From Cupriavidus basilensis OR16 (GTDB taxonomy: Bacteria > Pseudomonadota > Gammaproteobacteria > Burkholderiales > Burkholderiaceae), in the NCBI RefSeq assembly GCF_000243095.1, contig NZ_AHJE01000001.1, positions 1 to 64,000 on the forward strand: a stretch of DNA of 64,000 nucleotides, given 5' to 3'. The notes beneath the pieces are model-generated. The model made no database searches. It had not been told where the DNA came from and saw nothing but the letters and a program-made list of their open reading frames with translations. Of this stretch, positions 17,905 through 28,596 are shown piece after piece. Numbering within the stretch: position 1 is the stretch's first letter; each line of letters opens with the position of its first letter. Position numbers and translations under genes: made by a program.

Positions 17905-18414
17905 TCAATCCTGCGGGGAAACGATCGTGCCACGCCAGATCAGCACCACGGCTTGCGCAACGATGCCTTCCTGACGACCCTCGAAGCCCAGCTTCTCATT
18001 GGTCTTGGCCTTGACGTTGCAACTGGCCGCGGCCAAGCCCAGGTCTTCCGCCAGGTTCGCCACCATGGCGCCGATATGCGGCGCCAGCTTCGGCGCCTGC
18101 GCGATCACCGTCGCATCCACGTTACCGATTTCATAGCCGGCCTCACGCACGCGGCGCGCGGCCTCGCGCAGCAGGGCGCGGCTGTCGGCGCCGGCAAAGC
18201 GCGGATCGGTATCGGGGAAGTGCCGGCCGATATCGCCCAGGCCGGCCGCGCCGAACAGCGCGTCGGTGATGGCGTGGAGCAACGCGTCCGCGTCGGAATG
18301 GCCAAGCAGGCCACGGTCATGAGGAATGTCCACGCCGCCCAGGATGAGCTTGCGGCCCGGCACCAGCGCGTGCACGTCGTAGCCTTGGCCGACGCGGATA
18401 TCGAATGGGGTCAT
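17905..18414 (-). CDS. ispF: 2-C-methyl-D-erythritol 2,4-cyclodiphosphate synthase
   Basis: This 169-residue trimeric zinc enzyme of the MEP isoprenoid pathway converts CDP-methylerythritol 2-phosphate to the cyclic diphosphate with release of CMP. The zinc ligands are in GQGYDVHAL (Asp, His) and in the HSDAD segment, and the substrate loop [13 protein letters not shown] is intact. The conserved [15 protein letters not shown] segment that binds CMP and closes the active site is also present. ispD lies 83 nt upstream on the same strand and supplies the preceding reaction step but one, as in many proteobacteria. Length is slightly above the usual 157-162. Confidence 0.95.
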   Translation of the reverse strand: MTPFDIRVGQGYDVHALVPGRKLILGGVDIPHDRGLLGHSDADALLHAITDALFGAAGLGDIGRHFPDTDPRFAGADSRALLREAARRVREAGYEIGNVDATVIAQAPKLAPHIGAMVANLAEDLGLAAASCNVKAKTNEKLGFEGRQEGIVAQAVVLIWRGTIVSPQD

Positions 18415-18442
18415 GGAAGCAATTCTCCTTCAGGATCGGAAC

Positions 18443-18470
18443 GGGGGGGGATGGATGGGGATGGGCGGGG
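18443..18470 (+). other. Potential G-quadruplex motif between ispD and ispF
   Basis: The plus strand carries four G-tracts of 8, 4, 3 and 4 guanines separated by loops of 6, 2 and 1 nt. It lies in the 83-nt ispD-ispF spacer, on the template strand for both genes. Confidence 0.55.
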
Positions 18471-18497
18471 ATGGCTGGTAATGCATGAGGATGGCGT

Positions 18498-19298
18498 TCA
18501 TGGCTCGCCGGCACCCTCGCCCAGCAACAGTTCGGCCAGCGCGAAATCCTCGGGGTAGGTCACTTTGAAATTGCGCAGCGAACCGTTGACCAGGCGTGGA
18601 TGCAGGCCCAGCCGCTCGATCGCGCTGGCCTCGTCGGTCACCACGGCGCCTGCGGCCAGCGCTTCCTGCAGCGCCTGCCGCAAAACACCCAGGCGGAACA
18701 TCTGCGGCGTCTGCGCCTGCCACAAGCCCTCGCGCGAGACCGTGGCGCCGATGCGCACCACGGCCGCCGGTTGCCCGGCGGGGGGCGCATCGGCGCGCTT
18801 GAGCGTATCGGGCACCGGCACCGCCAGGATGCCGCCGATGGCTGCGTCGGGGCCGTCTTCGTCGCCGCCGTCGCCCTCTACCGCGCGTACCAGCGCGTGG
18901 ATCATGGCAGGCGTCAGGCCGGGGCGGGCCGCATCATGCACCAGCACCCAGTCACGATCCGTGGCGCCGAGTTGCGCCAGGTGATGCAGGCCAGCCAGCA
19001 CCGAGGCATGGCGCGTATCGCCACCCACGAAGGCCGTGTCAAAACGCAGGCCGGCGAACGCCGCCGCGCCGAAACGGGACTCCAGCGGCATATCGTCGGG
19101 CGCCAGCACCAGCGCGGTGGCGCTGATAGCGTCGCAGGCGGCAAAAGCGGCTAGCGCGTACCAGATCATCGGCCGGCCGGCCACGGTCTGGTATTGCTTG
19201 GGCAGGCTACCGCCCGCACGGCTGCCGGTACCGGCACAGGGAATCAAGGCAAATCGGCGAGCAGACACGGATAGCGCTAGGGGCAAGGTGGGCGCCAT
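18498..19298 (-). CDS. ispD: 2-C-methyl-D-erythritol 4-phosphate cytidylyltransferase
   Basis: This nucleotidyltransferase couples MEP with CTP in the MEP isoprenoid pathway. The CTP-binding loop is [21 protein letters not shown], followed by the [10 protein letters not shown] metal and substrate segment; further conserved segments are [12 protein letters not shown] and [13 protein letters not shown] at 19268 (giving [10 protein letters not shown]) better matches the usual N-terminus than the ATG at 19298. The ATG itself is embedded in the 11-bp hairpin GCCATGCCCCG/CGGGGCATGGC (19294-19320). Insertions of Gly/Glu/Asp-rich sequence near residue 150 ([11 protein letters not shown]) make it longer than the E. 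coli protein. It is transcribed with ispF. Confidence 0.93.
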   Translation of the reverse strand: MAPTLPLALSVSARRFALIPCAGTGSRAGGSLPKQYQTVAGRPMIWYALAAFAACDAISATALVLAPDDMPLESRFGAAAFAGLRFDTAFVGGDTRHASVLAGLHHLAQLGATDRDWVLVHDAARPGLTPAMIHALVRAVEGDGGDEDGPDAAIGGILAVPVPDTLKRADAPPAGQPAAVVRIGATVSREGLWQAQTPQMFRLGVLRQALQEALAAGAVVTDEASAIERLGLHPRLVNGSLRNFKVTYPEDFALAELLLGEGAGEP

Positions 19299-19396
19299 GC
19301 CCCGGGAAGCGGGGCATGGCGCAAAGCTTCAAGGCCCCCGCCATGGGCGAGGAACGGGAAGCGCGGCATTGAAAACGCGGATTTCGGAGCGCATTC

Positions 19397-19402
19397 TATA
19401 AT
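19397..19402 (+). promoter_or_regulatory. Candidate -10 element of mfd
   Basis: A perfect TATAAT lies 168 nt before the mfd start. The nearest -35-like TTGAAA (19369-19374) is 22 bp away, longer than ideal. The transcript would contain the hairpin ACACCCCGCC/GGCGGGGTGT at 19473-19501. Confidence 0.4.
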
Positions 19403-19570
19403 ACGGCCTTCGCTCGCGGACATGCGGGCGTCGATCAGCGCGAGCGCCCGCCGGGCGCCGCATGCTTCGCCCACACCCCGCCCGCAATGCCGGCGGGGTG
19501 TCGCTGTTGCATCGCCGCGCTTTTTTGCCCCGCAACGCCTGAAAGCCGTCAACAAGCCAGCCCGTAACCG

Positions 19571-22500
19571 ATGCCTGAAGCTAATCGTCCCACGCCCTTC
19601 GCCAACCTCCCCTTGGTCAAGGCCGGCCAGCGTTATACCGTGTCCGGCCTGCCCGGCTCCGCCGACGCCCTGGCGCTGGCCGCCTACGCCAGCCAGCACA
19701 AGGAGCGTATGCCGATGCTGGCGGTGGTGTGCGCCAATGCGGTCGACGCGCAGCGGCTCGCCGAGGAAATCCCGTGGTTCGCGCCCGGCCTGCGGGTGCG
19801 CCTGCTGCCCGACTGGGAAACGTTGCCCTACGACAGCTTCTCGCCGCACCAGGACCTGGTCTCGGAGCGGCTGGCCACGCTGCACGATATCCAGGGCGGC
19901 CAGTGCGACATCATGCTGGTGCCGGCGCAGACCGCGCTCTACCGGCTGGCGCCGCCCGCTTTCCTGGCGGCCTACACGTTCTTCTTCAAGCAGGGCGAGA
20001 AGCTGGACGAAGCCGCGCTCAAGGCCCAGTTCACGCTGGCCGGCTACGAGCATGTCAGCGCCGTGATGCGGCCCGGCGAGTACAGCGTGCGTGGCGGGCT
20101 GATCGACCTGTTCCCGATGGGCTCGCCCCTGCCGTACCGGATCGACTTGTTCGGCGAAGAGATCGAAACCATCCGCGCCTTCGATCCCGATACGCAGCGC
20201 AGCCTGTACCCCGTGAAGGAAGTGCGCTTGCTGCCGGGCCGCGAGTTCCCGCTCGACGATGCCGCGCGCACCGCGTTTCGCGGCCGCTGGCGCGAACTGT
20301 TCGAAGGCGACCCGAGCAAGTCGACGATCTACAAGGACATTGGCAATGGCGTGCCGTCGGCCGGCATCGAGTACTACCTGCCACTGTTCTTTGAAAGCTC
20401 GGCGACGGTCTTCGATTACCTGCCCGCCAACAGCCAGCTCGCCTATGCCGGCGATGTGCCCGACGCCATCCGCCGCTTCTGGGCCGACACCACGCAGCGC
20501 TACAATTTCATGCGCCATGACCGGGAGCGGCCGCTGCTGCAGCCCTCGGCGCTGTTCCTCTCGGAAGAGCAGTTCTTCGCGGGCGCGAAGCCGCTGGCGC
20601 GGCTCGTTCTGCAAGGCACCGCTACCGGCGACACCGTGCCGCTGGCTGAGACCCTGCCCGATGTCTCGGTCAACCGGCGCGCGGAAGATCCGCTGGTCAA
20701 CCTGGAAGCCTTGCTGCTGAAAAAGGACCGGCGCGTGCTGATGTGCGCGGACTCCGCCGGCCGGCGCGAAACGCTGCTGCAACTGTTCGGCGAAAGCGGG
20801 CTGCGCCCGCAGCCGATCGACGATTACGCCGCGTTCCTGGCGGGAGATTCGCATTTCTCCATTGTGGTGGCGCCGCTGCAAAGCGGCTTCGCCGTGCCCG
20901 GCGCGCAAGGCATCGAGCCGCTGGCCTTTGTCACTGAAGCCGAGCTGTATGCCGGGACCGCGCGCCGCACCGGCCGGCGCAAGCAGGAACAGGCCAGCGC
21001 CGTCGACTCGATGGTGCGCGACCTGGCCGAGCTCAAGATCGGCGACCCGGTCGTGCACAGCGAGCACGGCATCGGCCGCTACCAGGGCCTGGTCTCGCTG
21101 GATCTGGGCCAGGGCGAGGAGGAATTCCTGCACCTGGACTACGAAAAAGGCAGCAAGCTGTACGTGCCGGTGCACCAGTTGCACGTGATCTCGCGCTATT
21201 CCGGCGCCGATCCGGACACCGCGCCGCTGCACTCGCTGGGCTCCGGCCAGTGGGAACGCGCCAAGCGCAAAGCCGCGCAGCAAATCCGCGATACGGCCGC
21301 CGAGCTGCTCAACCTGTACGCGCGCCGCGCCTTGCGCCAGGGCCATGCTTTCGAGCTCACGCCCAAGGACTACGAGAAGTTTGCCGAGACGCTTCGGCTT
21401 CGAGGAAACGCCGGACCAGGCCGCGGCGATCGCCGCGGTGATCGCCGATATGACCTCGGGCAAGCCGATGGACCGGCTGGTGTGCGGCGATGTGGGCTTC
21501 GGCAAGACGGAAGTCGCATTGCGCGCCGCCTTCGTGGCCGTCATGGGCGGCAAGCAGGTGGCCATCCTGGCGCCGACCACGCTGCTGGCCGAGCAACATT
21601 TCCAGAACCTCTCCGACCGCTTCGCCGAATGGCCGGTGCGCATTGTGGAGCTGTCCCGCTTCAAGACCAAGAAGGAGATCGACGGCGCCATCAAGCAGAT
21701 CAACGACGGCACCGCCGATATCGTGATCGGCACGCACAAGATGCTGTCGGACGACGTCAAGTTCCAGCGGCTGGGGCTGGTCGTGATCGACGAAGAACAT
21801 CGCTTTGGCGTGCGCCAGAAGGAAATGCTGAAGACCTTGCGCGCAGAGGTCGACGTGCTGACCCTGACCGCCACGCCGATCCCCCGCACGCTGGGCATGG
21901 CGCTGGAAGGCCTGCGCGACTTCTCCGTGATCGCCACCGCGCCGCAAAAGCGCCTGGCCATCAAGACCTTCGTGCGGCGCGAGGAAGACGGCGTGGTGCG
22001 CGAGGCCATCCTGCGCGAGCTCAAGCGCGGCGGGCAGGTCTACTTCCTGCACAACGAGGTCGACACCATCGAGAACAAGCGCGCCAAGCTCGCGGAGCTG
22101 GTGCCGGAAGCGCGCATCGCGGTGGCGCACGGGCAGATGCACGAGCGTGAGCTGGAGCGCGTGATGCGGGACTTCGTGGCGCGCCGCGACAATATCCTGC
22201 TGTGCACCACCATCATCGAGACCGGCATCGACGTGCCGACCGCCAACACCATCCTGATCCACCGCTCCGACAAGTTCGGCCTGGCGCAGCTGCACCAGCT
22301 GCGCGGCCGCGTCGGGCGCTCGCACCACCAGGCCTATGCCTACATGCTGGTGCACGATGTCGAAGGCCTGAGCAAGCTGGCGCAGCGCCGGCTCGAAGCC
22401 ATCCAGCAGATGGAGGAACTGGGCTCGGGCTTCTACCTGGCCATGCACGACCTGGAAATCCGCGGCGCGGGCGAAGTGCTGGGCGACAAGCAATCGGGCG

Positions 22501-23033
22501 AGATCCACGAGATCGGCTTCCAGCTCTACACCGACATGCTCAACGCCGCCGTCAAGTCGCTCAAGAACGGCAAGGAACCGGACCTGATGGCACCGCTGGC
22601 CGTCACCACCGAAATCAACCTGGGCACCCCGGCCCTGCTGCCTAGCGACTATTGCACCGACGTGCACGAGCGGCTCTCGCTGTACAAGCGCCTGGCCAAC
22701 TGCGAAGCCGCCGAGCGCGTGGACGATATCCAGGAGGAACTGATCGACCGCTTCGGCCGCCTGCCGCCGCAAGCGCAAGCGCTGATCGAAACCCACCGGC
22801 TGCGCATCGCCGCGGTGCCGCTGGGCGTGCGCAAGATCGACGCCAGCGACGCGGCCATCAGCATGCAGTTCCTGCCCAACCCGCCGATCGACGCGATGAA
22901 GATCATCGAGCTGGTACAGAAGAATCGCCATATCAAGCTGGCCGGCCAGGACAAGCTGCGCATCGAGGCCAAGATGCTGGATGTGGCCGTGCGCGCGCAG
23001 ACCATCAAGCACACCCTGCGCCAGCTGGCCTGA
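19571..23033 (+). pseudogene. mfd: Transcription-repair coupling factor Mfd, one-base frameshift
   Basis: Mfd removes stalled RNA polymerase and recruits UvrA to template-strand lesions. The N-terminal UvrB-like modules begin around PGSADALALAAYA. The RNA-polymerase-interacting CarD-like domain is seen at IGDPVVHSEHGIGRYQGL, and the translocase has GDVGFGKTEVALRA (Walker A), DEEHRFGVRQK, TATPIPRTLGMAL and GRVGRSHHQAYAY. The C-terminal TRCF domain ends near 23033. The frame breaks at about 21390. Deleting the extra C in GCCGAGACGCTTCGG restores AESFGFEETPDQ and yields one 1153-residue protein, the normal length. As written the gene gives an N-terminal part without a motor and a separate frame with the motor. 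Because Mfd is usually kept intact, a sequencing error is likely. Confidence 0.93.
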
Positions 23034-23174
23034 TTGGCCTGATCATTGCACCACGGTACCCGTTCGCGGCGCAGCGCCGCCGAGAGCGGCGCCAGGATGG
23101 TGCACCGCGCATGGACCGGCAGGTCAGCACGGTGTAGCATCATTCACTTAACACGTTACCAAAAGCCAACCGCC

Positions 23175-24380
23175 ATGCAAGCCGATACCCTCAGCAAGCC
23201 TGCCGATGCCGCAACCCGCGGCAGCGCGCTCGACTGGACCCAGCGCCTGGTCAGCTACGACACCACCAGCCGCCACTCCAACCTCGGCCTGATCGAAGCC
23301 GTGCGCGATCATTTCCTGGCCAAGGGCCTGCGCCCCCACCTGAGCTACAACCCGCAAGGCGACAAGGCCAACCTGTTCGTCACCGTGCCCGCCGCCAATG
23401 GCAGCACCGATGGCGGCATCGTGCTGTCGGGCCATACCGATGTGGTGCGGGTGGATGGTCAGAACTGGACCACCGACCCGTTCAAGCCGGTGATCCGCGA
23501 TGGCCGCCTGTACGGCCGCGGCACCTGCGACATGAAGGGCTTTATCGGCACCAGCCTGGCGCTGCTGCCCACGCTGCTTGAGGCCAAGCTGCGCGAGCCG
23601 GTCCACTACGCGCTGTCCTTCGACGAGGAAATCGGCTGCATGGGCGCGCCCTACCTGCTGGCGGAACTGCGCGAGCGCGGCGTGACCCCTGGCGGCTGCA
23701 TCGTCGGCGAGCCCACCAGCATGCGCGTGATCGTGGCGCACAAGGGCATCAACGCCTACCGCTGCTGCGTCAAGGGCCAGGCCGCGCATTCGTCGCTCAC
23801 GCCCAAGGGCGTCAACGCCATCGAATACGCCGCACGCCTGATCTGCCATATCCGCGACATCGCCGACGAGTTCAAGGCCAACGGCCCCTACGACCGCGAC
23901 TTCGACGTGCCCTTCACCACGGCCCAGACCGGCACCATCCACGGCGGCATCGCGCTCAACACCATTCCGGCGCTGTGCGAGTTCGTGTTCGAATTCCGCA
24001 ACCTGCCGGGTGTCGACCCGGAAGCCATCTTTGCCCGCATCGAGGGCTACGCCAACGACGTGCTGCTGCCGAAAATGCGCGCCGAGCATGCCGACGCCGG
24101 CCTCACCATCAACAAGATCGCCGCCGCGCCCTCGCTCGACGTGGCCGAGCAGGCCGCCATCACGCAACTGGTGCGCGCGCTGACCGCTGACCGCGATGTC
24201 AACAAGGTCGCCTACGGCACCGAGGCCGGCCTGTTCCAGCGCGCCGGCATCCCGGCCGTGGTGTGCGGCCCCGGCGATATCGAGCAGGCCCACAAGCCCG
24301 ACGAGTTCGTCGCGCTGGAGCAGCTCGCCGCCTGCGAGGCCTTCCTGCACAAGGTGGTCGACAGCCTGCGCGTGGCCTGA
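23175..24380 (+). CDS. argE: Acetylornithine deacetylase (M20 family)
   Basis: This 401-residue dizinc hydrolase converts N-acetylornithine to ornithine and acetate in arginine synthesis. Motifs in order are LSGHTDVV (metal His and the following Asp), YGRGTCDMKGF, the catalytic FDEEIGCMG, VGEPTSM, the dimerisation-domain KGQAAHSSLTPKGVNAIEYA, and GPGDIEQAHKPDEFV with the last metal His. The ATG at 23175 is chosen because upstream in-frame codons show no family resemblance. An inverted repeat follows the stop. The gene lies between mfd and an MFS carrier, with no other arginine genes near. Confidence 0.88.
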   Translation: MQADTLSKPADAATRGSALDWTQRLVSYDTTSRHSNLGLIEAVRDHFLAKGLRPHLSYNPQGDKANLFVTVPAANGSTDGGIVLSGHTDVVRVDGQNWTTDPFKPVIRDGRLYGRGTCDMKGFIGTSLALLPTLLEAKLREPVHYALSFDEEIGCMGAPYLLAELRERGVTPGGCIVGEPTSMRVIVAHKGINAYRCCVKGQAAHSSLTPKGVNAIEYAARLICHIRDIADEFKANGPYDRDFDVPFTTAQTGTIHGGIALNTIPALCEFVFEFRNLPGVDPEAIFARIEGYANDVLLPKMRAEHADAGLTINKIAAAPSLDVAEQAAITQLVRALTADRDVNKVAYGTEAGLFQRAGIPAVVCGPGDIEQAHKPDEFVALEQLAACEAFLHKVVDSLRVA

Positions 24381-24397
24381 GCCGTTTCACGTTGTAG

Positions 24398-24422
24398 CCG
24401 GCCCGCCAAAACCGCGGGCCGG
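24398..24422 (+). terminator. Hairpin downstream of argE
   Basis: CCGGCCCGC and GCGGGCCGG form a perfect 9-bp stem with a 7-nt loop 17 nt after the argE stop. No T-run follows. Confidence 0.45.
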
Positions 24423-24458
24423 TGGTTGCGTCATGTCCAAAAAAAACAGGGAGACACC

Positions 24459-25811
<1,353 letters not shown>

Positions 25812-25892
25812 GGCACGGTACGCATACGGTTGCGGGGGCCGGGGGAGGCCCTCGTTTTTCAGGCTCTGCAACAAAAGCAAGGAGACTTCTTC

Positions 25893-27281
25893 ATGGCTGC
25901 ACAACAAGCCCATCGTTGCCAAACGTCCACGCGCTCCACACTGCGTGCCGGCCTGTCGGCCCTCTCGCTGGCCGCCGGCCTGCTCTGCCTCGCCCCCGCC
26001 GCACAGGCGCAAGCCGCCGGCGCCGGAAGCCTGCAGGCGCAGATCGACACCCGCGCCAAGGCGGTCGAAGCGCAACTGATCGCCTGGCGCCGTGATATCC
26101 ACCAGCACCCGGAGCTCGGCAACTATGAAGTCCGTACCTCCAAGCTGGTGGCGGACCACCTGCGCAAGCTCGGCATGGACGTGAAGACCGGGGTCGCCAA
26201 GACCGGCGTGGTGGGCGTGCTCAAGGGCGGCAAGCCGGGCCCGGTGGTGGCGCTGCGCGCGGACATGGATGCGCTGCCGGTCAAGGAACGCGTGGACGTG
26301 CCCTTCGCCTCCAAGGCCAAGGGCATGTTCCTGGGCAAGGAGGTGGACGTGATGCACGCCTGCGGGCATGACACGCACGTCGCCATCCTGATGGCCACGG
26401 CAGAGGTGCTGGCCGGCATGAAGGACCAGCTGCCGGGCACGGTCAAGTTCATCTTCCAGCCGGCCGAGGAAAGCCCGGCGGATTTCGAGCCCAACGGCAG
26501 CAATACGTGGGGCGCCAAGCAGATGGTGGCCGAAGGCGTGCTCGACAACCCGAAGGTGGATGCCATCTTCGGCCTGCATGTCACCAGCGGCATCGAATCC
26601 GGCAAGCTCGGCTGGCGCAGCGGCCCCGCCATGGCCGCCGCCGACCAGTTCTGGATCGACGTCAAGGGCCGCCAGACCCACGGCGCCCGGCCCTGGGGCG
26701 GCATCGACCCCATCGTGGTGGCCTCGCAGATCGTGCTCGGCCTGCAGACCATCCAGAGCCGCCAGGTCAACGCCATGCTGGAACCGTCCGTCATCACCGT
26801 GGGCACCATCCACGGCGGCAACCGCATGAACATCGTGCCTGAAAAGGTCGAGATGATGGGCACCATCCGCACCTACGATGAAGGCATGAAGAAGGACATC
26901 CACGCGCGCATGAAGCGCACCACCGAAGCCATCGCCGCCAGCGCCGGCGCCGAGGCGGATTTCAAGGTAGTGGAGCTATACAACGCCACCGTCAACCAGC
27001 CGGCACTGACCGAGACGATGGCACCCACGCTCAAGCGTGTGGCGGGGGACGGGAACTGGATGATTACGCCGAAGGGTACGGCTTCCGAGGACTTCTCGTT
27101 CTATCAGGAGAAGGTGCCGGGGTTGTTCTTTAACCTGGGGGTGACGCCCAAGGGGACGGATGTGAACAAGGCACCTTCCAATCATTCGCCGGAGTTCTAT
27201 GTGGATGAGGCCGCGTTGGTGAATGGGGTCAGGGCGCTGGCTGGTTTGACGGTCGACTATATGACGATGGCGCAGCGATAA
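25893..27281 (+). CDS. Exported M20 amidohydrolase (hippurate/IAA-amino-acid hydrolase-like)
   Basis: This 462-residue protein has a Sec signal peptide (LSALSLAAGLLCLAPAAQA, cleavage near AQAQA), so it acts in the periplasm. The M20D motifs are complete: RRDIHQHPELGNYE, the metal site ALRADMDALPV, HACGHDTHVA with Cys/His ligands, the catalytic Glu in FQPAEESP, and the lid-domain segments GRQTHGARPWGG and TVGTIHGGNRMNIVP. It should release an amino acid from an N-acyl or N-aroyl conjugate. The ATG at 25893 has AAGGAG 9 nt upstream. It follows the MFS carrier by 81 nt and could be cotranscribed with it, giving a periplasmic hydrolysis-plus-uptake pair. Confidence 0.85.
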   Translation: MAAQQAHRCQTSTRSTLRAGLSALSLAAGLLCLAPAAQAQAAGAGSLQAQIDTRAKAVEAQLIAWRRDIHQHPELGNYEVRTSKLVADHLRKLGMDVKTGVAKTGVVGVLKGGKPGPVVALRADMDALPVKERVDVPFASKAKGMFLGKEVDVMHACGHDTHVAILMATAEVLAGMKDQLPGTVKFIFQPAEESPADFEPNGSNTWGAKQMVAEGVLDNPKVDAIFGLHVTSGIESGKLGWRSGPAMAAADQFWIDVKGRQTHGARPWGGIDPIVVASQIVLGLQTIQSRQVNAMLEPSVITVGTIHGGNRMNIVPEKVEMMGTIRTYDEGMKKDIHARMKRTTEAIAASAGAEADFKVVELYNATVNQPALTETMAPTLKRVAGDGNWMITPKGTASEDFSFYQEKVPGLFFNLGVTPKGTDVNKAPSNHSPEFYVDEAALVNGVRALAGLTVDYMTMAQR

Positions 27282-27378
27282 GGGTGATTGCCGGGCAGAC
27301 GATGATCGGGGTGATTTCGTCTGCGTCGGCAGGACCGGCCGAGTAGCGGCGGTCAGGGGACCATATGCCGAACGTGCG

Positions 27379-27410
27379 GTGATGAGTGATGAGTGATGAG
27401 TGATGAGTGG
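27379..27410 (+). repeat. GTGATGA heptamer tandem repeat
   Basis: Four copies of GTGATGA plus a partial copy lie in the 223-bp gap between the M20 gene and the convergent AraC gene. It is noncoding with no obvious role. Confidence 0.9.
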
Positions 27411-27504
27411 CGACTGGCCATCCAAGGCGGATCAGCGCTTTTTCTCATTGACTCCCTGCGCCGTACATCACCTCCGTGCGGGCACTACAGCGCAGGCGCT
27501 ATGA

Positions 27505-28548
27505 TCAGCCACGTTGCGGCAGTGCATTCGCGGCAGCCAGTGAAGTTTGCTTCCAGCTCGACACCGTCATGCCAAAGTGTTTCCTGAACCAGAAAGCGAA
27601 AGCGCTGGGGCTTGAGAAGCCGAGCAGATCGGCGAGTTCGGCGAGGGAGCGATCGCTGTCGAGGATCTGGCGGGAGGCCAACTCAGCCCGGACCGACTGG
27701 AGCAGCGACAAAAAGCGCGTGCCTTCTGCCGCGAGACGGCGATGCAAGGTTCGGCGATCCACGCCGAGGTGCTTTGCCACCTGGTCTGACGTACACCTGC
27801 CCCCAGGCAACATGGCAACCACGACCTGCCGAACGGTGTGCGTCGCGCTGTCATCGGATCCCGACAAGGCCTGATCGAGAAAGCGACGGACATAGGGCGT
27901 CATGCGGTAGTCATTGACCGGCATGGGCGCGGCGAGGTCCTTCGCGGCACAGACGATGCCATTGAAACTTGCATTGAACTCAACCACCGAACCGAACAGC
28001 GCTTTGTGACACGTGGCACCGTGCGGTTGACGATGCTCGAAACAGACGCTTCGGGCCCGCCAGCTTGGCCCCAATAGTTCCTGGATCGTGCGGTATAGCA
28101 CGCCCACGGCCATTTCAATGGACTGCCGCACCGGGTACTTGCCGGTGGCCAGGATCTCTTCGCGAATCAAGACGGCGTCGCCAAAGTCTTCGATGCTGGT
28201 CAACAGCGCCGCGTTGATCAGGCGCATATAGCGACACAGGTTGTCCAGCGCCTGCCGCGCGTTCGGCGCTTCGCGCATCACAAAACTGATCGGGCCCAGG
28301 TTGGCTAGCCGCCGGCCCATGGCCAGTTGCAAACCGAAGTCTTCGACGCCGGCCGTCGATGCGCTCTCCTCAAGCAGCTGGCGTACCGCCATGCTGCTGA
28401 CCGGCATGTCGGGATCGAGAGGGCTCCGAGGACTCAACCCCGCCTTGCGCAGCATCGCCTCAGGGTTGAGTCCATGGCGGCGCGCCAGCTCCATGTAGCC
28501 GGTAAGACTGGCGCTTCGGATCAAGGGCGTGTAACCGGGCATGCGCAT
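27505..28548 (-). CDS. AraC-family transcriptional regulator with arabinose-binding-like N-terminus
   Basis: This 347-residue regulator of the OruR/ArgR-like AraC group has an N-terminal ligand domain (TGYMELARRHGLNPEAMLRK, then QLLEESASTAGVEDFGLQLA) of the Arabinose_bd type. A C-terminal double helix-turn-helix carries KHLGVDRRTLHRRLAAEG and LADLLGFSSPSAFAFWFRKHFG. The ATG at 28548 overlaps a pair of 21-nt direct repeats that are probably its own operator. The open frame extends further upstream without family resemblance. It is divergent from the alpha/beta hydrolase gene and probably regulates it or the catabolic genes further on. The effector is unknown. Confidence 0.88.
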   Translation of the reverse strand: MRMPGYTPLIRSASLTGYMELARRHGLNPEAMLRKAGLSPRSPLDPDMPVSSMAVRQLLEESASTAGVEDFGLQLAMGRRLANLGPISFVMREAPNARQALDNLCRYMRLINAALLTSIEDFGDAVLIREEILATGKYPVRQSIEMAVGVLYRTIQELLGPSWRARSVCFEHRQPHGATCHKALFGSVVEFNASFNGIVCAAKDLAAPMPVNDYRMTPYVRRFLDQALSGSDDSATHTVRQVVVAMLPGGRCTSDQVAKHLGVDRRTLHRRLAAEGTRFLSLLQSVRAELASRQILDSDRSLAELADLLGFSSPSAFAFWFRKHFGMTVSSWKQTSLAAANALPQRG

Positions 28549-28588
28549 GTCCCAATTTAGACATCGAATGTCCCAAATAATACATCGC
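28547..28588. promoter_or_regulatory. Two 21-nt direct repeats between AraC gene and hydrolase
   Basis: Units 28547-28567 and 28568-28588 both begin ATGTCCCAA and end ACATCG followed by A or C, with A/T-rich centres. Direct repeats of two helical turns are the usual geometry of AraC-family sites. They overlap the araC-type gene's start codon and lie just before the hydrolase, suggesting autoregulation. Confidence 0.55.
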
Positions 28589-28596
28589 ATTCGATC

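Noticed and set aside
19277-22024. Minus-strand open frame of about 915 codons opposite mfd
   Set aside because: Composition is typical of antisense high-GC DNA, and the mfd strand has clear helicase motifs.
24426-24458. Earlier GTG start for the MFS carrier
   Set aside because: The ATG at 24459 has a clear GGGAG site, while the added residues show no family resemblance.
27379-27410. CRISPR-like repeat
   Set aside because: Heptamers are directly adjacent with no spacers. It is a simple tandem repeat.
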